Positions 46,531-55,490 of a stretch of DNA of 64,000 nt are shown here, piece by piece. Position 1 is the stretch's first letter; each line of letters begins with the position of its first letter. Made by a program: the position numbers and the translations under genes. The stretch is taken from the NCBI RefSeq assembly GCF_003947415.1, contig NZ_QHKL01000001.1, positions 1,550,001-1,614,000 on the forward strand. The letters are read 5' to 3'. The stretch is from Amycolatopsis sp. WAC 01376. Its GTDB lineage: Bacteria > Actinomycetota > Actinomycetes > Mycobacteriales > Pseudonocardiaceae. Below the pieces are notes generated by a model. That model searched no databases, had not been told where the DNA came from, and saw only the letters and a list, made by a program, of their open reading frames with translations.

Positions 46531-49500
46531 GTGCGTGTGACGCTGCTGGGCCCGGTCGGAGCGGAGGCCGGTGACGGCACCCCGGTCGACATCGGCGGTG
46601 CCCGCCTCCGCATGCTCCTGGCCAGGCTCGCGCTGGACGCCGGTCGCGCGGTCCCGGCGACCGCCCTCATCGACGGTCTCTGGGGCGCGGAACCGCCGGC
46701 CGACGCGGCGAACGCGTTGCAGTCGCTGGTTTCGCGGTTGCGCAAGGTCCTGCGTGCCGATGGTGTCGCTCTCGACTCCGGCCCTGGCGGCTACCGGCTG
46801 GACGTCGCCCGCGAGGACGTCGACGTGTTCCGCTTCGAACGGCTGGCGGCGGAGGGCCGCGCGGAGCTGGCGGCGGGCCGGGACGCGGGTGCGGCCGCGG
46901 TCCTCGCCGAAGCGCTCGGCTTCTGGCGTGGTCAAGCGCTGTCCGACGTGCTCGAAGCCCCTTTCGCCCAGGCACCGGCGACCCGGCTGGAGGATCTGCG
47001 GCTCGAAGCCGCCGAAGATCGCTTCGAAGCGGAGATCCGGCTCGGTGGGCACGGCCGGGTGCTGGCGGATCTGAAGGAGGCGGCCGCGCGGAATCCGCTG
47101 CGTGAGCGGCTCGCCGGGCTGTGGATCCGGGCGTTGTGCGCGGCGGACCGGCAGTCCGACGCCCTCGCCGTCTACGAGGAGGTCCGCGCGGCGCTGGCCG
47201 ATCAGCTCGGTGTCGACCCGTCGGCCGAACTCCAGGAGATCCATCTCGCCGCGTTGCGCGGTGAGCTCGGCCCGCCGCCCGCGGCCGCCGACCACCTTCC
47301 GGTCCGGCTGACCAGTTTCGTCGGCCGTGACGACGAGTTGAAGCTGGTCGCGGAGCTCCTCGCGGGTGCGCGGCTGGTGACGCTCGTCGGGTCCGGCGGC
47401 GCCGGGAAGACGCGGCTGGCCACCGAGGTCGCGACGCGGCATCCGGCGCACGCGCGCGGACGCGTCTGGTTCGTGCCGCTCGCCGTCGACCGCGACCCCG
47501 GCGACCTGCCCGGCGCGGTCTTCGCCGCGCTGGAGCTGTGGGATCTCGGCCTTTCGCACGGCGGCGATCCGATGCGGCGCCCGGTGGACGCGCTGGCCAG
47601 GGTCGTGGAGACACTCGGCGCCGGCGAGTCGGTGCTGGTGCTGGACAACTGCGAGCATCTGGTCGACGCGGCCGCGGAGCTGGCGAACACCCTGCTGCGG
47701 CGCGTGCCGACGCTGCGTATCCTCGCGACGAGCCGCGAGGCGCTGGCCATCGACGGCGAGACGCTGTGCCCGCTCGGCCCGCTGTCCGTTCCGGAGGGGA
47801 CGCCGACCGTCCCGAAGGCGGCCGAGGCGGGCGCGATCCGGCTGTTCGTCGACAGGGCGGTGGCCGTGCGCCCGGACTTCCTCCTCGACGAGTCCACTGT
47901 GGACGCCGTCGCGCAGATCTGCCGTCGGCTCGACGGCATGCCGCTGGCACTGGAACTGGCCGCCGCGCGGCTGCGGTCGATGACCGTCGCGCAGATTTCG
48001 CAGCGTCTCGACGACCGGTTCCGCCTGTTGACCTCGGGCAGCCGGACGGCGTTGCCGAGGCAGCGCACGCTGCGTGCCGTCGTCGAGTGGAGCTGGGATC
48101 TGCTCGACGACGCCGAGCGCGTGCTCGCCAGGCGGCTTTCGGTCTTCGGGGCGGGTGCCGAGGTCGAAGCCGTCGAAGGGGTCTGCGCCGGAGACGGCCT
48201 GGCCGCCGAAGACGTCCTGTACGTCCTCGGTTCGCTCGTCGAGAAGTCCATTGTGGACGCGATGACCGGCGATCACGGCGAGCCGCGGTACCGCATGCTG
48301 GAGACCATCCGGGCGTACGCGGCGGAACGGCTCGACGAGGCCGAAGAGCGAGCACAGCTCACGAAGGCTTATCACCGTTACTACGCCCAGCTCGCCGAGC
48401 GGCTGGAGCCGATGCTGCGGACCGCGGATCAGCTCGTCGCCATCTCCCGCTACGACGCGGAACACGGCAACATCGTGACAGCGCTTCGCCAGGCCATCGA
48501 CGCGGGCGACGCGGAAATGGCGACGCGCCTGTTCGGCAACACCTTCTGGTACTGGCTGGTCAAGGGCGACAGCGACCGGGTCGAGTCCTTCGTCGCCGAA
48601 GTGCTCGGTTTCGGCGACCGGCTGGAGGAGGACTTCGCCGCCGCGTTCCGGGCGATGGGTGAGATCACCTCGATGGTGCCGGGAGCCGGCGACCGCGAAG
48701 CCGTGCGGGAACTCATCGAAGACTGCGTGCGGACGAACGCGTACACCCGGTTCGCCGGGCTGGCCATCGGCCTGCCGATGCTGGCCTTCTTCAGCCAGAA
48801 CAAGGAACTCGCGCATCGCGAGGTCGAGAGGGCGCTGGCGAGCCCGGACCCGTGGGCCAGGTCGGCGGGGTCGTGGGCGTACAGCTTCATCCTCGCCGAC
48901 GACGGCGACCCCGAGGGCGCGGACAGGGCAAGGGACAGGGCCTACGAAGGGTTCACGGCCGTGGGCGACCGCTGGGGCACCGCGATGGCCGTTGGCATGA
49001 AGGCGAGCGACATCTCGATGTCGGGCGATCACGACGCCGCGCTCGCGCTGTACCGGCGGGGCCTCGACCTCGCACTCGAACTGGGGTCCCAGGACGACGT
49101 GATCCAGCAGCGCTGGCGGCTCGCGACGGAGTACGCGCGGGCCGGTGACCTCGACACGGCGATGCGCGAGATGCGCGACGCGGAGCGCTACGCGATCGAC
49201 ACGGGCAACGACCAGCTCGCGGTGATGGTGCTGGTGGGGAAGGCCGATCTGCTCTGCCGCGCCGGACGCGTCGACGAGGCACGCGCGGTCGGCGTCCGGT
49301 TCCGGGAACTGATGGCGACGGTGCCGATGCCGGGCATGTTCGGTGATGAGTACGGCGGATACATCGACACGGAGATCGCGCTGGCCGCCGGAGATCTGGA
49401 CGGCGCCGGACGCGGTGCCGCGATCGTCGTGAAGTCCACCGCGGAACGCGGCGACATGCCCGACCTCGCGCGGATCGTCGAGGTCTGCGGGCTGATCCGG

Positions 49501-49716
49501 TTCCGGCAGGGGCGGCCTGAGGCGGCTGTCCGGCTGCTCGGCGCGGCGAAACTGCTGCGCGGCAGGCAGGACCTCGGGGAACCCGGGATCCGGCAGCTCA
49601 TCGACGACCTTCGCGAGCATTTCGGCGAGGAGCGCTACGAAGAGCTGCTCGTGCAGGACGCCGGCCTGTCGCGTCCGGACCTGGTCTCCTGGATCACCGC
49701 CGAAGTGGGGTCGTGA
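46531..49716 (+). CDS. AfsR/SARP-like regulator with BTAD, NTPase and TPR-type domains
   Basis: In this 1061-residue regulator, an OmpR-like winged helix (residues 1-90, RVTLLGPVGAEAGDGTPVDIGGARLRMLLARL) is followed by a bacterial transcriptional activation domain to about 245. An NB-ARC-type ATPase follows with Walker A VGSGGAGKT (286-294) and LVLDNCEHLVDAAAEL. The rest is helical repeats of the TPR kind. Such proteins activate secondary-metabolite or developmental genes. No biosynthetic cluster is adjacent, so the target is open. GTG 46531; no ribosome site is obvious and the mRNA may be leaderless. Confidence 0.9.
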   Translation: MRVTLLGPVGAEAGDGTPVDIGGARLRMLLARLALDAGRAVPATALIDGLWGAEPPADAANALQSLVSRLRKVLRADGVALDSGPGGYRLDVAREDVDVFRFERLAAEGRAELAAGRDAGAAAVLAEALGFWRGQALSDVLEAPFAQAPATRLEDLRLEAAEDRFEAEIRLGGHGRVLADLKEAAARNPLRERLAGLWIRALCAADRQSDALAVYEEVRAALADQLGVDPSAELQEIHLAALRGELGPPPAAADHLPVRLTSFVGRDDELKLVAELLAGARLVTLVGSGGAGKTRLATEVATRHPAHARGRVWFVPLAVDRDPGDLPGAVFAALELWDLGLSHGGDPMRRPVDALARVVETLGAGESVLVLDNCEHLVDAAAELANTLLRRVPTLRILATSREALAIDGETLCPLGPLSVPEGTPTVPKAAEAGAIRLFVDRAVAVRPDFLLDESTVDAVAQICRRLDGMPLALELAAARLRSMTVAQISQRLDDRFRLLTSGSRTALPRQRTLRAVVEWSWDLLDDAERVLARRLSVFGAGAEVEAVEGVCAGDGLAAEDVLYVLGSLVEKSIVDAMTGDHGEPRYRMLETIRAYAAERLDEAEERAQLTKAYHRYYAQLAERLEPMLRTADQLVAISRYDAEHGNIVTALRQAIDAGDAEMATRLFGNTFWYWLVKGDSDRVESFVAEVLGFGDRLEEDFAAAFRAMGEITSMVPGAGDREAVRELIEDCVRTNAYTRFAGLAIGLPMLAFFSQNKELAHREVERALASPDPWARSAGSWAYSFILADDGDPEGADRARDRAYEGFTAVGDRWGTAMAVGMKASDISMSGDHDAALALYRRGLDLALELGSQDDVIQQRWRLATEYARAGDLDTAMREMRDAERYAIDTGNDQLAVMVLVGKADLLCRAGRVDEARAVGVRFRELMATVPMPGMFGDEYGGYIDTEIALAAGDLDGAGRGAAIVVKSTAERGDMPDLARIVEVCGLIRFRQGRPEAAVRLLGAAKLLRGRQDLGEPGIRQLIDDLREHFGEERYEELLVQDAGLSRPDLVSWITAEVGS

Positions 49717-49813
49717 GTGGCGTTTCGGGTTCTAGCAGTCCTCACCACTCACGAGACGCGAGGATGAGTGGGCGGCTCGTTCAGTGCTTCCGGCGGTCCG
49801 GCGTCGAGCTCTT

Positions 49814-49870
49814 ATGTCGTGAAGGGCCCCTTTGAGACCTTCAACGTCTCAAAGGGGCCCTTCACGACAT
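49814..49870. repeat. 25-bp-arm hairpin, GTGAAGG family
   Basis: Arms 49814-49838 and 49846-49870 are perfect complements with a 7-base loop. The arm begins ATGTCGTGAAGGGCCCC. It is the sister of 62748-62804, from which it differs by one compensatory base pair in the stem and by loop bases. Confidence 0.9.
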
Positions 49871-49958
49871 CCCCACGGACCGTGACCACTCACGCAAGCG
49901 TCTGACTGGAAGTCCTTCACGGACTCGAGCCTGAGAGCAACCGCAGCCGGAGCCCACA

Positions 49959-49988
49959 TAGGTACCTAAGACACCCTTGGCCCTAACC
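49959..49988. repeat. 30-bp interspersed element, copy 2
   Basis: Same element as 9087-9116 and 53054-53083. It lies 12 bases beyond the stop of the ABC permease (minus strand). About 45 bases upstream are also shared with copy 3 (CAACCGCAGCC block). Confidence 0.85.
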
Positions 49989-50000
49989 CCCTGACCCCCG

Positions 50001-50801
50001 TCAGACGCGCTTCCGGTAAGCCCACGTGGCGAGCGGGAAGAAGACCGCGATCGCGGCCGCCATCCAGATCAGCGCCCCGGTCAGCGGACCGGCGATCGGA
50101 CCGCCGTTCATCAGCCCGCGCAGCACGTCGGACATCTGCGTCACCGGACTGATGTCGGCCCACGCCTTCAGCCAGCCGGGCATGGTGCTCGTCCCCACGA
50201 ACACGTTGCTGCCGAAGGTCAGCGGCATCAGCACCACGAACATCAGGCCCTGCACCGCGCCGGGGCTCTTCACCAGCATCCCGACGAACACCGAAGCCCA
50301 GCAGAACGCCAGCGCGAACGCGATGACGAGCACGATCGCCAGCGCGAACTCGGCCGGTCCGGTCTGGATCCGGTAACCCATGATCGTCGCGACGACCATC
50401 AGCACGACCAGGCACACCAGGTACCGCACGATGTCGGCCAGTACGGCGCCGATCAGCGGCGCGGACCGGGCGATCGGCATGGCCCGGAACCGGTCGAACA
50501 CGCCCTTGGTGACGTCGGTGTTCAGCTGGACGCCGACGGTCATGCTGGCCTGCAGGATGTTGAACACCATGATGCCGGGCACGACGTTCTGGAGGTAGCT
50601 CTCCGTACTGCCCATGATCGCGCCACCGAACAGGTAGACGAACATGACCAGGAAGATGATCGGCGCGATGGTGACGTCGGCCAGCTGTTCCGGGTTCTTA
50701 CGGATCTTCAGGACCCCGCGCCAGGCAAGGGAAAGCCCGTGCCGCACGCTGCTCGACGGTGAAACATGCCGTGGTGGTGCGGGCATCGCGATGGTCGTCA
50801 T
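50001..50801 (-). CDS. ABC-2 type exporter permease (DrrB-like)
   Basis: The 266-residue integral membrane protein has six predicted helices and the ABC-2/DrrB look (VTIAPIIFLVMFVYLFGGAI, VMPLTF-type loop, SPVTQMSDVLRGLM). It would form a homodimeric channel with the ATPase encoded just upstream, exporting a hydrophobic drug or lipid. Its ATG (50801) overlaps the ATPase stop by ATGA. DrrAB pairs in actinomycetes often give self-resistance to their own antibiotics. The substrate is unknown here and no antibiotic cluster is adjacent. Confidence 0.9.
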   Translation of the reverse strand: MTTIAMPAPPRHVSPSSSVRHGLSLAWRGVLKIRKNPEQLADVTIAPIIFLVMFVYLFGGAIMGSTESYLQNVVPGIMVFNILQASMTVGVQLNTDVTKGVFDRFRAMPIARSAPLIGAVLADIVRYLVCLVVLMVVATIMGYRIQTGPAEFALAIVLVIAFALAFCWASVFVGMLVKSPGAVQGLMFVVLMPLTFGSNVFVGTSTMPGWLKAWADISPVTQMSDVLRGLMNGGPIAGPLTGALIWMAAAIAVFFPLATWAYRKRV

Positions 50802-51775
50802 ACCAGGCTCCCTTCCGGAGTCGTGTCCTTTGTGGACTCGTCGGTCTTCTTGCCGGTCAGCGCGAGGAACACCTCGTCGAGGCTGGGCAGCCGCAGCGCC
50901 AGCTCGTCCGCGGTGATCCCGGCTTCGTCCAGCTTGCGGACCAAGGTGGACAGCAGGACGGGGTCGGCGACGGGCGCGGTGAGCAGCCCGGTGTCGTCGT
51001 CCCGGTTCGGCCGGGTCCCGGTGAGCCCGGCCAGGATGCGCTCGACGGCGTCGAGGTCGGCGAGCGCGCTCGGCCGGACCTGCAGCGTCTGGCCGCCGGT
51101 CCGCCGCTTGAGGTCGTCGGCCCGCCCGTTCGCCACGACCTTCCCGTGGTCGAACACGGTGATCGTGTCGGCCAGCTGATCGGCCTCCTCCAGGTACTGC
51201 GTGGTGAGCAGCACCGTCGTGCCGTCCGCGACCAGCGTCCGGACCACCGCCCAGACCTCGTTGCGGGCGTGCGGGTCGAGCCCGGTGGTCGGCTCGTCCA
51301 GGTACAGCACCTTGGGACGGCCGACCAGGCTCGCGGCGAGGTCGAGCCGCCGCCGCATCCCGCCCGAGTAGGTCTTGATCGCACGCCCGGCGGCGCCGGT
51401 CAGCTCGAACCGCTCCAGCAGCTCGGCCGCGCGCTTCTTCGCGTCCGCCCTCGAGAACTCCAGCAGCCTGCCGATCAGCACGAGGTTCTCCGTACCGGAA
51501 AGGTCCTCGTCGACCGACGCGTACTGCCCGGTCAGCCCGATCATGCTCCGGACCGCCATCGGGTTCTTGACGACGTCGTAGCCGAAGACGCTCGCGTGGC
51601 CGCGGTCCGGCCGGATCAAGGTGGCCAGGATCCGGACGGCGGTCGTCTTCCCCGCGCCGTTCGGCCCCAGCACCCCGACCACCTTGCCGGCCGGGACCTC
51701 CAGATCGACCCCGTCGAGCGCCTTCGTCTCCCCATAGTGTTTGACCAGGCCCTCGGCCCTGATCGCGTGAGTCAT
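50798..51775 (-). CDS. ABC exporter ATP-binding protein (DrrA-like)
   Basis: This 325-residue ATPase powers the permease downstream. Motifs are Walker A GPNGAGKTT, signature YSGGMRRRLDLA, Walker B VLYLDEP and the H-loop segment LLTTQYLEEADQLAD. The C-terminal DrrA-specific domain (about residues 230-310) ends with LPSLDEVFLALTGKK. ATG 51775 follows CAGGAGG (51781-51787 on the plus strand); the open frame further up is spurious. It is divergent from the EEP-family gene. Confidence 0.93.
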   Translation of the reverse strand: MTHAIRAEGLVKHYGETKALDGVDLEVPAGKVVGVLGPNGAGKTTAVRILATLIRPDRGHASVFGYDVVKNPMAVRSMIGLTGQYASVDEDLSGTENLVLIGRLLEFSRADAKKRAAELLERFELTGAAGRAIKTYSGGMRRRLDLAASLVGRPKVLYLDEPTTGLDPHARNEVWAVVRTLVADGTTVLLTTQYLEEADQLADTITVFDHGKVVANGRADDLKRRTGGQTLQVRPSALADLDAVERILAGLTGTRPNRDDDTGLLTAPVADPVLLSTLVRKLDEAGITADELALRLPSLDEVFLALTGKKTDESTKDTTPEGSLV

Positions 51776-51911
51776 CGTTTCCTCCTGTGGATCTCGCCCC
51801 GTGGACAAAGGTGCACGCCTGGCCTGGCAGAGCGCGCACAAAGCGCTGGCAGGACCTGACAGGAGCTGATACGCGCTGGTAGACGCGGCGTGAGGAGGTT
51901 GTGGAGGTGTT

Positions 51912-52931
51912 GTGGAGACCGCCGCCACGACGCCGGTGATCGGCATACTCGACGTCATGGTGATCGAAGAACGGGTGGTCCGACCGGCGCGCCGGGGTAC
52001 CGGGCGGAAGCTGGCCGGTGGGCTGCTCATCGCGGCGATCGTGCCGTTCGCGGTGCTGACGGCACTGCGGCTGGTGGGCTACGACGGCAACACCTACACG
52101 ATCGCGGCGCTCGCGCTGACGCCGTACGCCGGCATCGCGACGCTGGTGCTCGGCGTCCTCGCGCTGGGACTTCGCCGCTGGTGGACCGCGGTCGTCGCAC
52201 TGGCGCTGACCTGCACGATCGCGTCGATGGTGCTGCCTCGCGCGTTCGCGAACGAGCAGAAAGCGCTCGGCGGGAAGCACGTCCGCGTACTGGCGTCGAA
52301 CCTGCTCGGCGGCCAGGCGGATCCGGCCGTGATCGTCGGCTACGTGAAGGAACACCAGGTCGACGTCCTCAGCCTGACCGAGATGACGCCCGAGTCGATC
52401 ACCGGGCTCGAACGGGCCGGGCTCTTCGACCTGCTGCCGTACCACGTGCTGCACCCGGCCGAGTGGGCGTACGGCTCCGGGCTCGTGTCGAAGTACCCGC
52501 TCACGCCGCTGAAACTGAGCGGCGATTCGGACGACAAGCAGCCCAGCGCGAGCGTGGACCTCGGCGGCGGCGTGCGGATCGAGGTCGTCGCGGTCCATCC
52601 GTCGGCGCCGATGTGGGACAGGCACGCGTGGGTCGACGAGGCCAAGGACCTGCCGTATGCCGACGCCGAGCACGACATCCGGATCCTGGCGGGCGACTTC
52701 AACGCCAGCTTCGACCACTCGCTCTTCCGCGAGCTGCTGACCAGGGGATACGTGGACGCGGCCGATCAGCTGGGGAAGGCGTTGCAGGGCACCTGGACGA
52801 ACGGGATGGTGCCGCCGGTGCCGATCGACCACGTACTGGCGGACAAGCGGACGGCCATCGCGGACTTCAAGGTGCTGGAGACGCCCGGTAGCGATCACAA
52901 CGCGGTTTACGCGGAGGTCGTGCTGCCTTGA
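51912..52931 (+). CDS. Membrane-anchored endonuclease/exonuclease/phosphatase family protein
   Basis: The 339-residue protein has three N-terminal membrane helices (about residues 34-120) and an external EEP domain with VRVLASNLLGG, SLTEM, HPSAPMW, ILAGDFNAS and the final GSDHNAVYAEV, so all catalytic blocks appear present. The family includes phosphodiesterases acting on nucleic acids, lipids and sugar phosphates; the substrate is not deducible. GTG 51912 follows GGAGG at 51903. ATG 51957 is an alternative with a possible -10 (CATACT, 51944) that would make it leaderless. It is divergent from the ABC genes. Confidence 0.85.
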   Translation: METAATTPVIGILDVMVIEERVVRPARRGTGRKLAGGLLIAAIVPFAVLTALRLVGYDGNTYTIAALALTPYAGIATLVLGVLALGLRRWWTAVVALALTCTIASMVLPRAFANEQKALGGKHVRVLASNLLGGQADPAVIVGYVKEHQVDVLSLTEMTPESITGLERAGLFDLLPYHVLHPAEWAYGSGLVSKYPLTPLKLSGDSDDKQPSASVDLGGGVRIEVVAVHPSAPMWDRHAWVDEAKDLPYADAEHDIRILAGDFNASFDHSLFRELLTRGYVDAADQLGKALQGTWTNGMVPPVPIDHVLADKRTAIADFKVLETPGSDHNAVYAEVVLP

Positions 52932-53053
52932 GGCTCGTGAGTGGCTAGGTACCAGGTACCTCGGCAAGGTGTGAAGGTCGAGTTTCCTCGGCTGAGCCGA
53001 GGGAAGGGGGCCTTCACGGACCGGGCCTGGCACCAACCGCAGCCCGAACTACG

Positions 53054-53083
53054 TAGGTACCTAAGAAACCCTTGGCCCTAACC
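53054..53083. repeat. 30-bp interspersed element, copy 3
   Basis: It lies 11 bases beyond the stop of the sirtuin gene (minus strand). The gap 52932-53053 also holds a TCGTGAGTGG half-site, a decayed GTGAAGG hairpin (about 52970-53018) and a CAACCGCAGCC block shared with the region before copy 2. Confidence 0.85.
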
Positions 53084-53094
53084 GTCCTTGAGTC

Positions 53095-53910
53095 TTACGA
53101 GCCGAGCAGCGCGTCCAGAGCCCTGAGCGTTTCGAGGCCGTTGCTCGCGAGCGAGACGCCGCGACCGTGCCGGACCTGCGGCTCGCGCGGGTTGATCCGG
53201 ACCAGGGCACCGGTCGCGGCGCTGGCCAGTTCCGAATAGCGCCGCACCGTCGGCACGGCCTGTCCGGCGCCGAGTTCCACCACCACGAGATCGCGATGCG
53301 CGCGACGCCACGCGGTCAGTTCGTCGAGCTGGGCCTGGCTGCGCCTGCCGAGCCAGTCGTAGTCGCCGAACATCAGGATGTTGGGCCGGGCAAGGCCGCC
53401 GCAGCGCGGGCAGGACGGCAACGGCGTCAGCGCGCGCATCGTGTCTTCGTCGATCGGGACGTCGAGGTCGTCGGCGGGCCAGATCTCACCGGTGCATTTG
53501 GCAAGACACTGCAAGTGGTGGATGGACCCGTGCGCTTCGGCGACGTGCGGGTAGCCCGCCTTCTGAAACTGTCCGTCCACATTGGACGTGAAGGCGCGCG
53601 CGCCGCCGGGTTTGCCCGCTCCCCAGGACAGCAGGAGGCCGAAGCCGTCGTGCGGGACGGTGGCGCGGTACAGCGCGAGCCGGTGCCCGTAGAAACCCCA
53701 GGCCAGCTCGGGATCTTCGGCGAAATGCCGAGGGTCGGCGAGCTCGACGAAGCTGATGCCCAGCCGCTCGTACGGCGGATACGCCGTCCAGAAACCCTCG
53801 TCACCCCGGAAATCGGGCAGGCCGGAGTCGACCCCCATCCCGGCACCGGCGCAGACGAGCAGCGCGCCGGCGCCGTCGATCAGTTCCGCGGCTCGTTCGA
53901 GCTCACTCAC
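53095..53910 (-). CDS. Sir2-family NAD-dependent protein deacylase
   Basis: This 271-residue sirtuin would use NAD+ to remove acyl groups from lysines. The NAD motif is GAGMGVDSGLPDFRG (residues 22-36, a slight variant of GAGISxESGIPDFRG), the variant TSNVDGQFQKAG replaces the usual TQNIDxLH, the catalytic histidine is H127 in EAHGSIHHLQC, and zinc cysteines are C135, C139, C167 and C170. GTG 53910 overlaps the stop of the ABM gene by 8 bases. Divergence in the NAD loops may change acyl or NAD preference. Confidence 0.88.
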   Translation of the reverse strand: MSELERAAELIDGAGALLVCAGAGMGVDSGLPDFRGDEGFWTAYPPYERLGISFVELADPRHFAEDPELAWGFYGHRLALYRATVPHDGFGLLLSWGAGKPGGARAFTSNVDGQFQKAGYPHVAEAHGSIHHLQCLAKCTGEIWPADDLDVPIDEDTMRALTPLPSCPRCGGLARPNILMFGDYDWLGRRSQAQLDELTAWRRAHRDLVVVELGAGQAVPTVRRYSELASAATGALVRINPREPQVRHGRGVSLASNGLETLRALDALLGS

Positions 53911-54211
53911 CCGGCTTCGAAGCCTGGACGACCTCGAATTCCAGCAGATTCGCACCGCTGGAGACCGGCTTCGCGCGCTCACCCGCGTGCGCCTCACGCG
54001 CCGGGCCGGACGCCCATGCCTGGTAAGCCTCTTCGGACTCCCACTTGGTGTAGACGAAGTAGCGCGACTCGCCGGAGACCGGGCGGAGCAGTTCGAAGCC
54101 GAGGAAGCCCGGCTGGTTGTCGACGGCGTGCAGCCGTGCGGCGAACCGCTTCTCCAGCTCGGGGCCTGCGCCTTCGGGTACCTCGATCGCGTTGATCTTC
54201 ACGACAGCCAT
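53903..54211 (-). CDS. Antibiotic biosynthesis monooxygenase (ABM)-fold protein
   Basis: The 102-residue ferredoxin-like protein matches the ABM family, which includes quinol monooxygenases and heme-degrading MhuD/HmoA-type enzymes. Characteristic features are the ENRF-like start VKINAIEVPEGAGPELEKRFAARL and the central FLGFELLRPVSGESRYFVYTKWESEEAYQAW. The W/F pattern fits the heme-binding HmoA branch, but no heme ligand can be assigned from this alone. ATG 54211. It overlaps the sirtuin start, so the two form an operon of unclear logic. Confidence 0.82.
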   Translation of the reverse strand: MAVVKINAIEVPEGAGPELEKRFAARLHAVDNQPGFLGFELLRPVSGESRYFVYTKWESEEAYQAWASGPAREAHAGERAKPVSSGANLLEFEVVQASKPGE

Positions 54212-54272
54212 GCCGCCAGCCTACGACGAAACTCTTTTGCGCCGCGATGTGATGCGTGGGACCTTCCCAGGG

Positions 54273-55463
54273 ATGGCTGACACCAAGATCCTCATCTCCG
54301 GGGCGAGTGTCGCCGGCCCGGCATTGGCCTTCTGGCTCACCCGGTACGGCTTCTCGGTGACCGTCGTGGAGCGTGCGCCGACGCTGCGCCCCGGCGGCCA
54401 GGCCGTCGACCTGCGCGGACCGGCCAAAGAGGTCGTCCGCCGGATGGGCCTGGACGAACGCGTCCGCGCGGCGTGCACGGACACGAAGGGCGAGACGCTC
54501 GTCGACGGGAAGAACCGCACGAAGGCGACCCTCCGCGCCGACGACTTCGACGGTGACGGCGTCATCGCCGAGATCGAGATCCTGCGCGGCGACCTGACCG
54601 AAGTCCTGTACGAGGCCACCAAGGAGAAGACGGAGTACGTCTTCGGTGACCGGATCACCGCGCTGGACGAGCAGGACGACGGCGTCGACGTCACCTTCGC
54701 CGGTGGGTCGCGGAGGACGTTCGACCTGGTCATCGGGGCCGACGGGCTGCATTCGGGAGTGCGGGCACTGGCCTTCGGCGAGGAGTCCCGGTTCGTCCGG
54801 CATCTGGGCTCGTACCTGGCGTTCTTCTCCGTGCCGAACCGGCTCGGCCTGCGGAACTGGGCGATCGGCTACGACGACGTCGGCCGGTCCGCCGGGATCC
54901 GCGGCATCCGCGACGGCGACGAGGCGATGGCCTACTTCGGGTTCGCGTCGGAGAAGGTGGATTACGACTATCGCGACGTCGAGGCGCAGAAGGCGCTGGT
55001 GCGCGAGTTCGCGGCCGGAATGGAGTGGGAAGCGCCCTGGCTGCTGGAGCAGATGGACGAGGCTCCCGACTTCTACTTCGACTCGTGCGCCCAGGCGGTC
55101 ATGGATTCCTGGTCGCGCGGCCGGATCGGGCTGCTGGGCGACGCCGCGTTCTGCCCCTCGCCGCTCTCCGGGCAGGGCACGAGCCTGGCGTTCGTCGGCG
55201 CGTACGTCCTCGCCGGGGAACTCGCCTCCGGCCTCGACACCGGGCTCAAACGCTACGAAGCGGTCATGCGCGAGTTCGTCGAGAAGACACAGGAAATGGG
55301 ACGGGCCAACGCGGAGTCGATCTTCGCGAAGTCCCGGACGGCGTTGCGGATGCGCTACGTGGCGATGCGGGTGATGCGGCTCAAGCCGTTCGCCGCGCTG
55401 GCTTCGCGGAAGATGCGGGACGTGGTGAACGGCATCGACCTGCCGGACTACCCCGGTGCCTGA
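54273..55463 (+). CDS. FAD-dependent aromatic-hydroxylase-type monooxygenase (TetX/PhzS-like)
   Basis: The 396-residue single-component flavoprotein has an N-terminal ADP-binding fold (ILISGASVAGPALAFWLTRYGFSVTVVERA), the DG motif region LVIGADGLHSGVR, and the FAD-ribityl motif GLLGDAAFCPSPLSGQGTSLAF. Members hydroxylate aromatics or inactivate antibiotics such as tetracyclines and rifamycins. The conserved blocks do not fix the substrate. ATG 54273 begins at MADTKILISG; ATG 54252 is an alternative. It is divergent from the ABM/sirtuin operon, with a 61-base intergenic region. Confidence 0.9.
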   Translation: MADTKILISGASVAGPALAFWLTRYGFSVTVVERAPTLRPGGQAVDLRGPAKEVVRRMGLDERVRAACTDTKGETLVDGKNRTKATLRADDFDGDGVIAEIEILRGDLTEVLYEATKEKTEYVFGDRITALDEQDDGVDVTFAGGSRRTFDLVIGADGLHSGVRALAFGEESRFVRHLGSYLAFFSVPNRLGLRNWAIGYDDVGRSAGIRGIRDGDEAMAYFGFASEKVDYDYRDVEAQKALVREFAAGMEWEAPWLLEQMDEAPDFYFDSCAQAVMDSWSRGRIGLLGDAAFCPSPLSGQGTSLAFVGAYVLAGELASGLDTGLKRYEAVMREFVEKTQEMGRANAESIFAKSRTALRMRYVAMRVMRLKPFAALASRKMRDVVNGIDLPDYPGA

Positions 55464-55490
55464 CGCATTCAGAGGACTAAATGCGTGGCG

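Larger units (their letters stand above)
49717..50000. other. Repeat-filled gap between the AfsR-like gene and the ABC permease gene
   Basis: No gene is present. From left to right the gap holds a TCGTGAGTGG...CCACTCACGA pair (49712-49753), the 25-bp-arm hairpin (49814-49870), and a composite repeat of about 80 bp that ends in the 30-bp element (49959-49988), 12 bases before the permease stop. Confidence 0.75.

Noticed and set aside
46390..49620. 1076-residue open frame on the minus strand
   Set aside because: It is the antisense shadow of the AfsR-like gene, with arginine-rich composition typical of opposite-strand frames in high-GC DNA.
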